In this document: positions 1-11,626 of the stretch, one piece after another
Layout of the letters: each line of letters opens with the position of its first letter
Numbering within the stretch: position 1 is the first letter of the stretch
Source: Mesaphorura yosii
Lineage: Eukaryota; Arthropoda; Collembola; Poduromorpha; Tullbergiidae
Assembly (NCBI GenBank): GCA_009869945.1
Contig: WIXG01000167.1
Span: 1 to 64,000 of the forward strand
Length of the DNA: 64,000 nucleotides
Direction of reading: 5' to 3'
Translations under genes and position numbers: made by a program
The notes under the pieces: model-generated
Told to the model about the DNA's origin: nothing
The model's input: only the letters and a program-made list of their open reading frames with translations
Database searches by the model: none

Positions 1-351
1 AAAATTGGGGTCGATGAGCGAAACTCTCCGGTTTTATGACCCGACTTTCTATTTAATTGGCAAGAATTCATAAACAAAGAGAGAACTTTATTTCTTGGAA
101 TACAACTTACGATAATTAGTATAGGCATTGTGCGTGCAAATTTCTGTGCGCGCGTTTTCTGATTTTGCTTAACTATCTAATCTTGAGTTTCTTGAATCTT
201 TACAAATACAAATTTTAATAGCCTAGTGTTCTACTCTAATCTCGTACCAAAGTATGACGACGGGATTTTTGATGATGAAATTCCCTCATCGTCGTGAGGG
301 TGAGATATTTTGGAAACGTAATCCGGATTTGTTGTCAGTTTTTCATTCATA
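1..351. other. Window edge / CSN3 3' flank
   Basis: This is the 3' side of CSN3, which is read leftwards. I see no coding exon, RNA gene or repeat. Confidence 0.5.
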
Positions 352-2116
352 TCAGTCAACCGTTTGTTGAGGCCAATGCAAACGGAAATCTACAAATCGG
401 AGAGAAGTTTGGTTGAATGGCTTGCGAATCCCAAGAATCATTCTTTGAAATGATCTTACATGTTCTTCCATCTTTTGCATCATCCGCGGACTGTCGTACT
501 TCTCTTTCGGATCCAAGAATATTACCATCCCATCTCGCTGATTAATTCTTGCGTAAATTTCACCGTCCTGAATCTACAGAAGCAAGGGCACATTTAAAAG
601 TTGAATTCCACTACCGCAAAGCACACAGTTTGTTTAGATACCATGGACAAAAGATATTTTTCAGCTTGAACTGCTCCGCCTGGCAATTGAGCTCTTGAAG
701 CAACGTCGGCCAAACTTAATGTCAGAAATGTCTTGGTGAGGCGTTGAATATTCAACTTAGTTTGAGCTGATCTGACTTGCTTCACAAGGCCAAAATTGTG
801 ATCCCTGAAAATTAGGTTTACATTGGAGCAGGTCGATAGTAAAAAGGGTAGCAAAAAGTTGAAAAGTACACGCTTACGTTTGGAACACGTCTTGATTTCG
901 GACGATGGTATTGTTCAAATCCCCAGGATTATGTGAGGCGAATGCAGATGCTAATTCGTTGTATGGAATCGCATTGGGTCTCAATATTCTGCAAACGCAA
1001 ATAAACAGAAAATGTTAATTGTTGCCAAGTTGGCATTGGCAGACTTTTAAACAAAATTACCTGTTAATGACTTGGACACAACACTTGGTCGGCTGTGGAA
1101 CCTCACCAAATTCAATCAGTGACAACAATACGTACTTTTTGTAAGCTTCCAACATAATATGAGACAATGTTGCTCCAGGTACGTGAGTACAGGCGTCAAA
1201 AAAGAATAATGCTTGAGTGAATTTTTTGAGTCCAGTGAAGATCATTCCGCCATAATAGTAGTAAAGAAGAATCGCTTTCGCATCTGCTCCTTTTAACTGA
1301 ATAGAAAATGTTCATATTAAAGGACTCAAACGATTTTAACCTTACTGTCGTGTTCAAGGATTGCGTTTTAATTACCTCCGAGCTAAATTCATCAATATCA
1401 TCAGCCACATAGGGAAATGCTGCTTTAAAACAAGTTCCACTTAGACAAAGTTCCAGAAGAATGGCATGAAGCCCAGTCAATAGCTTTGTATTATTTCCTT
1501 GCAAACATCTAATCCCCAAAGATAGCAAGTTGAGTCCTTGCATGGGGGTTCTTCGAGACAACAATGCATCGGCAATCTTCTGACAGCATTCCACCACTGC
1601 GGTAACATGAACATTTCAGCATTTTTCTGATTTAAATTTAGTTGGGCAATATTGGAGTTCCAATTATCAATCTTACACAGGTTTGGGCAAAGCCGAAGTT
1701 GTGCTAAACCACCATCTTGTAGTCCATTTAGAAATTGTGTCACTTGTGCCACAAATGCGTCCAAGTTATTGGTTAGCTCATTTGATTTCGCTTTGGCCGT
1801 AAGCAGTCCAAGAATTCCTAGAGTCATGTCTCTGTCCGCTCTCATTTCATTTGTGAGTCGATTAATTCCATCATCCAAAACTGTGTAAGCGGCTCTGCCA
1901 AAGCTGTCAACGTATCTCGAGAGATTATCCAAATACTCTTTAGGAACACCGGTGGTTAGGTCCGCGCCTGAAAGATCACAATACAAAGCCATCATGTGAA
2001 GAGGCCAACACTTCGTTTCCTACGAATAATCCGGTGAATTCTTAAAATAAGTCATTACCATTGTTAACAAACCCGGCGAAGTTACGAGCTGCAGTTAAGT
2101 ATGCGTCCATGGTCAT
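352..2116 (-). CDS. CSN3: COP9 signalosome complex subunit 3
   Basis: CSN3 is a PCI-domain scaffold subunit of the COP9 signalosome, the complex that removes Nedd8 from cullin-RING ubiquitin ligases. Seven exons (2116-2059, 1967-1677, 1596-1376, 1296-1061, 988-878, 804-642, 573-352) join at GT-AG borders into one frame of 433 codons, close to the 423 aa of human CSN3. Recognisable stretches in order are the helical repeat part ([49 protein letters not shown]), then the PCI winged helix ([27 protein letters not shown]) and the end of that helix region ([15 protein letters not shown]). The C-terminal tail after this is shorter on Ser/Asp than in vertebrates. An in-frame MTMD gives two possible start Met codons six bases apart; the outer one is used here. 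The identity is recognised from family sequence and is firm. Confidence 0.95.
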
Positions 2117-3001
2117 GACGAAGGTTTGCTTAACGGAGGCTGATTAAGCGGAGACGACTTGATTTCAAATTCCAAGCTAAATAGAATGTCTGAACCACCG
2201 ACACTGAACCCAAATTGCAATACTGAGCCTAACTGATTTCAGTTGCTCCTTGCTAAATTTACAATCACCCGCCCGAGAGCCAGATCTGAATTTAATAACT
2301 TGTTTAGTTTAGCAGACAAGAGAGGATCGACTCAAGATAGACAGAACGGATAGATTGGAGTGCAGTGCAATCCAATGCCGACAACAAAATCGCAGTTGCT
2401 TGAATTTCAGCGGTTGAGTCTTGCGTGCGAGTATGAGCTCAAAGCACAAAGATTTATTTCGCTGCTGTATTGGATGAACTACGGAATGGTTTTTTAGGTT
2501 CCATTTCCATTTCGCGATTGCTTAAAAGTTCATCAAAATAGATGGTACGGTATTTTTACTTCTCAATTTATTACAGGCACTTATTTAGAGACGCGAAGTA
2601 TAAAAATACGATCATACAAAACTTTGGAGTGGATGCTTAGCATAAATGGAATAAATAAATACTCTGTCTTCTACGAAATGGTTAAGTAAAATCAGCAGTT
2701 TAACACAGTAACAAAACAGAGCAGCCTTCTACAAACTTGACCTCTAAAATTACACGCTGGAGATTTCTTCTGGATAAGCTGCTCAACGTAATTCTTTGGA
2801 ACGATTAAGACGCCTTTGTAACTGAAAAGCCTAAAAGCATTGGCTTTCATTGGGAATAAATAATTAAAAACTACACAAGTCTAGTCATGGGTGAACCTCA
2901 TTCAATGTACTTAATTAATTACCACTAAAATAAATGCACGATATGGTGGATAAGCATGGTGGCAAGATGAGCGAACAATCTTTAAATGGACAGCGCTCCC
3001 T
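2117..3001. other. Intergenic, CSN3 upstream / paralog A downstream
   Basis: AT-rich spacer. It holds the CSN3 promoter side and the 3' side of CUB-LDLa paralog A. No exon or repeat was recognised. Confidence 0.5.
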
Positions 3002-6000
3002 TCAAGCTTTGCCTGCAACAATTTGATCTGGAAATAGTTCTATGTAGGATGGTGGCAAATCTTCTAGTTTAGGCGCGTTTGGACGCAATGTCTCAGTGTT
3101 GGTTTCGTCGACGTTTGGAGGAGCGCTCGGTGGCAGAGTTCTGAAATAAAAAAGAGCCTTGTCAAATAAAGCTCAATGCTGCTGCTTCAATAAGTATAAG
3201 TCTGATTGCTCCTCATACCCTGTCTGAGGGAGATTCAAGTCGTGATCACTCGTCTCAGAAGATTGCTCCTGCATACCAGCAGTTGTGGGTCTTCGCCTTC
3301 GTCGCCTGCTCGTGTGGCCTCTCGAACGCTTCGACTTACAGCCATCGCAGCAGCAACAAATCGCGAAAACTATCACACCAACTGCCAATAGCGTACCAAT
3401 TGCGCTTAGACCGAATATCAAAAATCCCATTCCACGACTGAGGCCTGGTGATGGAGGGTCTGGACAACCAGCTTCATCCACTCCATAATTATTCTCGTAT
3501 CCACAGTTGACATGTCCGTCACAAAATAGACTGGATGAGATGCAAACATTTGGTGCGCACTCTTGAGCTCCATAAAAGAGTGGATTTGTCGGATTGCACC
3601 CTTTAAGGCAAACAATTTCGGTTAAGGGTTATGATTCACAAAATGATATTAAGACTAAGGCTGCCTTACTTTTCGAGTATGCGGTTAGCACCATCTCCAG
3701 TAAGATTGGATTGTTTTGAGCTGGAACATAATCTCCTGTATTTACTACAACATCCAAAGCGCCTTTGGGATCATAATGAAATCTTCGTCCAGTTAGTCCG
3801 AGTGGTTTCGCGCTCTTATCACTCGCCGAAACTTCCCCGCAAACTGGATCCGATGAATCTCGTCCCTCCGGCTTAAACTGAAAAAATAAATGGGTTAATT
3901 AGACTCGTTAACTACTAGAAGAATTCGTAGAGAATGAAGTACCTTCAGGAAGTCCTGGCAGACTTTACTAGGAAACCGCCTGAAGTTCATTTCCCGAATA
4001 GTAATCATAACGCCATGATCGCGTGGAGCTGTGACCTCAAATCGGCATCTGAAGTTAACGAAGGCTGTTGGTGCATGCTTTTCTTGCCACCGACTGAGCT
4101 TGACCACGACGGTGTGGTTTGGGAAGTTGCCAAGGTGGATGTGCTCCATTGCGAGTAATGCAAGCTTGCTTGAAATTCCAGAAGCCGGCGAGCACACATC
4201 CGGACTATTCATGTATTCTGAAAAATAAAAAGGACAATCATTAGTCACAGATTTTGACTTTCATGATTGAGGTGCAATTAAGCGTAGACTTTTCATTTTT
4301 AAGGTCAGGTTCAGGACCTGAGCTCTGAGCACATTGCCGACATCGCCAGATGTCAAAAATGAATAATTTTAGCTGAAACAAGTGCTGGTGAGTTGGCGTC
4401 AAATTCTCATTGTTTTGGTCACGCAACAATGCTATCACTAAGCGGTTAGGCAATATTACTCCTCCACACCAAGCTTCCCATGTTACACAACTTTATGTTA
4501 TTATGAAGTCAAAGCATTTCCTTTGAAATTTGTAATGCATGTACATCCGACCGATCCGGCAGAATTTTCATAGTTTTTATGAACTGAACTCTCGCGTTGC
4601 TGGTAAAAACAGTAAACGAAAATGTGATGCAGCGAATACCACCAAAAGTTCAGACTTCGTGTTCATAGTTCACACGGGTTCATAATCCTGCACGGAATCA
4701 GAATACGCAGCGTCGATTTATGGCTGTTTTAAGCCCAGAAATAATCACAGTCTCGGAAATAGGCTGCTAGGTTCTAAGTTCAACTTTCAGTGATGCCTCA
4801 CATCCTATTTTGGTGCTCTACAATTTTTATCAATGGTCTCAGAGGTTTCAAGCAAACTGTTCCCGGAAACTGTATCCAACATCAAGGAAGCTCATATCTG
4901 TTCGAATAATACTTCGCTCAACGACAGTCTGCTTGTTTTGCTTAAACCAAAACGCACAGGAAAGTGGAGCTAATACCGCTTTCTTTGTCATTGCCACCTT
5001 GAATTTTGCATTATGCTGTCATCCAATTTGCAATTTTATCCTTTCTGTTGACTCTGCAAGTCGCAATTGCAAAAACAAACACATAAATATCCACATGTTT
5101 TGTTCGCCTCAAGATAACCGTTAAACAAAACTGCAATATTAGCTTTTATGAGCTCGAGTACATCTGAGTGTGACTTATTTTCACATGTACGTCAAATGTC
5201 AGCAGTCAAAGTAAAGAACACGATAAGACCAAACGGATTTATTTACGTGACCAACATACAAACAACTAAAGCAGCGCAGAAATATAAAGTGTAAAGCACG
5301 TTTGGGTAGTTGTCCAAAATAAAAATTCATCAAACGACGTGGCATTGCAGGATACAACTTTCTACCATTTGGTCTGGTCTACGAATTGAAGGCATAACGT
5401 GGAATAAATAAAATGTAAGTCAAGACCTCAGCCGATAAATTCAGCAACTGAAATAGTAAATGCAGTTTAAAAGCAATGACAATCCCACCATTAAAAGCTG
5501 TCGCAGGAAGGTTTATGACTTTATCAGCCATGATGTTGTATGATAACAGTACAGGAAAGAATCATCTTAGCCTTAGCGGAAGGAAGTCCGCTTGCTTTAT
5601 TCAATCTTTCGCGTTAGTCATCCACCAAACCTACAAACTTGGTGCCAATGTCAATTGAGTCTTCGTTTAGTTTAGATTAGTGTCCCACAAGAGATCATTG
5701 AAGACGAAGCAAACTCACAGCCTGATGTCTGAGACAAATGTAATTTCAATAAAACAAAGACAATTTCAATGACCTCAACCAACAAATCTACCACCACCTC
5801 CACAAAGACCACTGAAGAAATCGTACCGACGCATCTTGAGCATAAACACCACATGAGTGATGAGCGTTTGTCAATGTGAATGATAACTTATGAATGAATC
5901 ATCCGTCCCTAAATCGACACAAAGGAGTACCAGCTTCCCAGCCGAAGTTATTACCCCGTCTTACCCCTGTTCATATTTTGCAGAGGTTACGATTACAATT

Positions 6001-6883
6001 TCAAAGATTGCAAAGCAGGATAAACAATAAACTGGCAGCACAAGCAAGGGCATTGATACAACACAATAATGTAGCAAGCATGGACTTGCAACAATGTAGC
6101 CGCACAGTATTGGGCTTGCGAATTTATTACTGATTAGTCACGCTTAATTTGTAAGCACCGAAACGAACAATGAACGTGTCGACGTACGTACGTACGGCGT
6201 GCATGAGTTTACTGACACAGCAGCAACGGCAGTAAAATGCAAAAGTTGCCATAAGTCGTTGCAAAATGTTCATAAAAATTGAAGGTGGGATTGGAATGAC
6301 CGCGGACCGCCGGATTAATTCTCCAGCAAAAAATTCCAAATTTCACAACAAACCCACATACCAAGTAATATAATTAAGCAAATGCATTCTGATGGAACAA
6401 CACACAGTACGTGCGACACACGACCACAATAAGGTAATGAGGACTGGAATAATAATTAGATACTCAAGGCTACCTGACCCAAAACCATAACTAGCATGCG
6501 AAAGTGCTAATAATTGTAATAATGGTAAAATCTTGTGAAAATGGTAACGTTTACCATTTTGGTTGATTATCAAGCAAAAACTTACGTTCCACATAAGCTC
6601 CGGCTGCAATTCCAGTTTGATGCACCAATACAGATAGGATGATCCATAGGAAACAGATTATGTTGTAAAATTGGCAGGAATGGAATGCAGTCCGCCTCCA
6701 CAAATTATTTGTCTGCAGTGGTGGCGACTGTAATTGGGCTGGAAGACAGACACAGTCGCTGTCGCTACTGGCCTTCAAATAATGTAATCTTGGTCCCGGA
6801 CATTTCCTGCAATCTTCATGGTTCTGGTTGCTCAGTCTTGAATATGGAAGTTCTTGTCCCGCAGATGAGTGAGTTGGTTCCAT
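3002..6883 (-). CDS. CUB-LDLa transmembrane protein, paralog A
   Basis: Single-pass surface protein of the CUB + LDLa type, comparable in layout to Drosophila Culd or to Neto. Proposed exons are 6883-6586, 4217-3943, 3877-3670, 3600-3219 and 3140-3002 (433 aa in one frame). Exon 1 encodes a hydrophobic signal-anchor (FLWIILSVLV) after about 65 polar residues. It ends with a strong GTAAGT donor in phase 1, as exon 2 needs; its assignment across a 2.4-kb intron rests only on this. The CUB part shows FRCRFEV, then CQDFL...VCGE. The LDLa-like repeat reads CISSSLFCDGHVNC...VDEAGC. A membrane segment (GMGFLIFGLSAIGTLLAVGVI) follows, then CCCC and a Lys/Arg-rich stretch. The tail ends with LPPSYIELF, a motif shared with paralogs B-D. 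Ligand and function are unknown. The last four exons are firm and the first is uncertain. Confidence 0.75.
4218..6585. other. Presumed first intron of paralog A
   Basis: About 2.4 kb without a convincing exon on either strand. A (CGTA)n run lies at about 6178-6196. A minus-strand ATG at 4666 opens a short hydrophobic peptide, which was considered as an alternative first exon but has no good donor. Confidence 0.4.
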
Positions 6884-9800
6884 TTTAAGGCACTTACAGA
6901 TCAAGTTCACTGTTTTATGACATGAAGCTCAAGTTTACGTTGATCGCAACAGCAGTGAAGCCGTAATCATTGGGACAGAAACAAAATTAAACTTAATTAA
7001 CTTTTCTCCACACACTACAAATAATTTATTATGTAACTCGATATTTGAACGTGTTATTGTCAAGCACTGCTCACATGCACAACTGACGAACAAGTTCGTT
7101 GGTCCCACAACAATCGCAACGAAACTTGCAAGTTCACTCTCAAGGAAGAAGGGAGAAAGGGTTAATTGTTGAGGGCTATGTATGAAGTATGACAGTCTAT
7201 GAGTTCTCATGCACTCCACGGTACGGGTACGTTTCGGTTTCAGGACAAGCGACCACAAAAAACACAAAGTTCGTTTCGTTTCGTATCGCAACCTTCACTT
7301 CGTTGATATGTGTTGTTGTCTAGTCGATTTCGTAGGAAGGATTGAAGATGAGCTTAGTCACCAGACCAGCTACCGTCATCACTCAGTACGGCAAAGTCCA
7401 GGAGTGACAATGAATCTGGGAATACTCTTCGTCAAGCGAATGGTGAATCTGTGCGTGATTGTTGCGCAATGCATGCACAATGCCCATGTTGTGTGTATAA
7501 AGAGCAAAAACTCGCCAACGCTCTTGCTCAGCCCAAGCTAAATAAGTTTAATCAGATTCAGCATTAAACCAGCACATCTTAGCTTGTGGACTATGTGGGC
7601 TAGGACATGCATGGTACGGGTATGTAAACGGTTCACTCCCTTGCTATCTTAAATAGGATGCATGGCTAACGCGAGCACGAGACAAGACATCTGTTTCATT
7701 CAACTAAAACGCGTCTCTTGCAAGATTTCCTATGACTCATGAATTTCATCGACAATCCACATCCTCATTCCCTTGCGAGATTGGCAAGATGCAGAATGCA
7801 GACGTAGGGGAAGTTGTGACTTGTGTATCGTTGGCTAACTGAATAGGATATCACCATTCGTACGATCGTACCGTGCGTGCTAGCGCGAAGCACATCATGG
7901 TACTGACTTGTAAAGATTTGACTGACACTGTTGTAAATGTTAAATGTAAACCAGGCTTAAATGAATTGTGACTGGTATGCGCGTGCATTTTTACAACTAC
8001 ATAAGCCTTATACTTATAAAAGGCTTGAGATTGGGGCACGTGCACCAGGAACTGATGAACTGAAGGAAGAATTCCTCGATCAGCCGTCTTACATCTGGGT
8101 TTGCCGTGAACGTGGAGCGGTCACAACCATGTGAGCATGTCAATTGTGCCAGGGCTCGTCTTCTTATATCTACAATGTTTACATGACAGATAATTTGGAA
8201 GATTTGGATGCTGCGTTGCACTTTCTAACTGCATTTTAGATATCATTTAACCCCACAAAAGGTCATGGACCTAACATTTTTCTCGAAAGCCGTGTTAAGC
8301 AATTGAAATTAATTATTGAACTTTGAATGCCATCATAAATGCAAAAGTATGAATGTAGAAATATTCAGCCAACAATTCAGTGGAGTACTTTCGACATGCA
8401 CACTGTTTACAGGCATCTACCTGCAATACACTCTTGCATTTGTGAGAGAAATGATATAACTTCAAGCGGAGGTTAGAGCACGCAGCGTAGTTCAGCAGCA
8501 GTATAATCCAATGAGTTGTTGAATTGAATAGCACGTGTGGCTAGCGAAATCCGCTGAATGGATAATTAATTCGATGCGTAATAATAAAATCGGAAAGATG
8601 GATGCAAAATGCTGTACACAAAATGAGTGTCCATCTGTTTATAAGAAAAGTTCAGAGTTCGTTCAAAAATGTACTCGCTACATAACTTTGAATCACAGAT
8701 TCCGGCTTTAAGTTCGGAGTTGGTTGGTTGGAGTTCCGGACCGTGCTGAACGATAGCGAAGCTCTGGTCTCCTTTCAAGTCGTATAAATCTTTCGCCTTT
8801 TACTAAAGATTTCCGTGGAAGGGGACAATTAATGAGTACAACAATTTTTTGAATGCCTGTCGAAAGTCGGGCGACAAGATCAAAATCCAAAGATAACTTA
8901 TAGTTAAGTTCTTGGCAATGGCTGGGGGAGGGTCGTGACTCACGTCCTCGTGGCCATCACGTTGCTTTGAGAGGACGCGAGGACGTACAATTTTAGTGCA
9001 CCATTGTTTTTGAACTAGGTCCGACATTTATTGTTGCAGTCTGCGTTTTGGCGAAAACAGCTCATTGTTAAATGATAATGGAAGTAGGAAGAGGATTAAG
9101 GATGCAAATAGTCGGGATTTGCATTTAATGTGGACTAAACCTATGCAAATGTATTTGTAAAAACAAACTTTCACTTCCTTCAAGATCAGTGTTAGCATAA
9201 GCTCAAGCACAGAAGGCGAGGTTTTAACGCGACATGAAAATTAACCCATTATCTGATTAGCATATCGCATGACTCATAACAATTTCGTAGCTGCTAATTG
9301 TTAATCTGGACTTTTCTTGCATGTGCTGATTCGAGCTTCCAGTGTTTCTCGCATTCATTGTCGGAGACATTTGAATTGACAGAAAGTCGTCTAACGAAGG
9401 ACACCGCTCGACGACGGTAGCATAATTCAAAGTGAAGCATTAAATTCGCTGTTTGCAACAGTTTTCACATCGTTATGTGTTACATGGCCTAACGGAAGGT
9501 GCCTGTTTGAATGATTGTAAAGAATTTATTGGAACGAAGAGTGGCCGAACTTCCCCGTTTATGAATTCTGATTCGCACAATTCGTGGCTACGCATTTCGA
9601 CTTTGTCATTAAACTTTTAGTCTCGCGTCCTTGTACGATGTCGCAGGGTGGAGGCAGGGATCGCAAACAGAAGGAATTCCATTTGTAACGGATTCAGGTC
9701 CGACCAAATCAACAATGCGATTCCACTTGCAGAACACCACGGAGGTTCGTTTGACGTGGTACCTCAGTTTTACGAACGTTGTCGCTCATTAACATGTTAT

Positions 9801-10160
9801 GTGCTGTAATAAAATGACCCGTTAACAACGCGCTACGTGCACGTGACATACGTGCACAAGAAACTTACGTATTTCTAATTTTGCGATAGCAGTTGGCGTG
9901 CCGGTGCCCGAAGTCGGCGTTCTTGAAGACGCCAATTTTGCTTTAACCCGACTTTCAATTAACGGTGCAGCCGAATCCTTTGACTGGTCGCAACTCTCAA
10001 GGTTTACTGATTTGACACGGGATCAAACTCGAAAGTAGAGCACGAGAAAAGTGCTTCAGAAATGATCAAGAACCGTTTTTAATAAGAATAATAGGTTAAC
10101 AGAAACCATGCTAGAAAGACTAGAATCAATAATCGAGAATAGGGCACTGTTATAAAACAC
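6884..10160. other. Gene-poor intergenic region
   Basis: About 3.3 kb between paralog A and RpL12. A TATAAAAG element lies at 8015-8022 (+), but no initiator or coding exon follows it. Only short, unsupported open frames are present on both strands, and I recognised no RNA gene. Confidence 0.4.
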
Positions 10161-10844
10161 TTAATCCGGAACTTGAACATCGCCCTTGTTGATTGCGTCG
10201 ATCCAGTCGTGCGGAGGCTTCCCGTCAATCGTGCAGCCAACTGATTGGGCGGTGCCCAAAATTTCCTTTGTCGTCCCAGCAAGATTCTTAGCCATCGATC
10301 GCTCTCGCATCGCCTTTGCAATATTGAGGATGTCATTGAAAGTGATGTTGCCCGTGTGCTTGATGTTCTTTTGCTTCTTGCGATCTCGTGGTGGCTCCTT
10401 CAGGGCCTTGATGATCATCGATGCTGCTGATGGGACGACGGCAATGGTTGCCTGCCGATTTTGAATAGTCAGGCGGACAGTGATCTTCAGACCTTTCCAC
10501 TCGCCGGTGGCTTTCGCAATGTCGTCACCGACCTTCTTCGGAGACTATGCAGATTAAACAAATAAAATAAACAAACAGGCTAATGAAGACTTATCCCTCT
10601 CCGATTGCCGGTTTCGAGGAGGCAAGCTTACCAAACCAAGCGGGCCGATCTTTGGCGCTAATGACGACGTTGCGCCAATCTCTCCTCCGACACAACGAAG
10701 GCAAACTGCAAAATAAGATTATTTCAGTCAAGTCGATTGATGTAGCCGCAAATGAAGCCATTGTGAAATTACTTTCAATACAATTACGCTCTCAAACATC
10801 AACTTACCAACTTTAATTTCAGTTGGATCGAATTTCGGACCCAT
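10161..10844 (-). CDS. RpL12: 60S ribosomal protein L12 (uL11)
   Basis: Large-subunit ribosomal protein at the base of the P-stalk, next to the GTPase-associated rRNA. Three exons (10844-10808, 10705-10632, 10544-10161) give 164 aa, the usual length. The start [12 protein letters not shown], then [63 protein letters not shown] and [12 protein letters not shown] follow the family without gaps. The first exon codes for only 12 residues and splits a Val codon, so simple open-frame searches miss the N-terminus. It lies between two CUB-LDLa paralogs with no functional link to them. Confidence 0.99.
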
Positions 10845-11626
10845 ATTTAATAGTCTAGAAGCTCAACGCGAGACAAGACAAGTTGTTCAGCTCCCCACGA
10901 CGACAAGATGAATCGAATTTTAGCTATAAATTCTAAGTTCGTCTTGGACGAATCCCTAAAGTTCTAGTGGCAAAATAGTTCGTGCCTGCCTGTCTACCTT
11001 GTGATAATTTATCCAAGTCTTTTTACATAAGAACAGTACAGAGTACTATATTGGTACGGGTAAAAACCGAATCTCAGTCTCTTCCCGAAAAGCACACATC
11101 GGGAGAATTTAGAAATTCATGGCATTTTATCAAAATGCAAGGATCTAATGCTGAATCGAAAGAAAGTCGGCAGCCAGAAAAAGCCAGATTACGCTGGTGA
11201 GCAAACTGCAACAGTAGGATTTCGGTCTGCCACTACTAACGCTGGGGGGCCAGTTACCCAAGTGAAACGCTCTAGTATGAAACATCACATTTCACATTCT
11301 AATGAAATTCACGAATCACGACTCCCTGAATGCAAGCTTATAAAAGAAATTAGTTTTTTAAGGAACTGAAAAATGAATTCACGCACTTGACTCAATCATT
11401 TGTCTCATATTGATGAAAATAACAGCAATTTAATTTACGATTCAGTCACAGAATTCAGTATTCTACATGTATAAATTAAGGTAACCATTATTACGTAGCA
11501 ATTATAAACATTCTGTATCGCGTAACGTGTTTCACAGACGTAATTTCTTCAATCTCCAGTTTCGAACTCCGGCCGTTCCGAATTGAAGACGAGTCTTATC
11601 TCTTTTAGCATACCACAAGTGACATT
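10845..11626. other. Intergenic, RpL12 promoter side
   Basis: Holds the RpL12 5' flank and the 3' flank of paralog B. No exon, repeat or RNA gene was recognised. Confidence 0.45.
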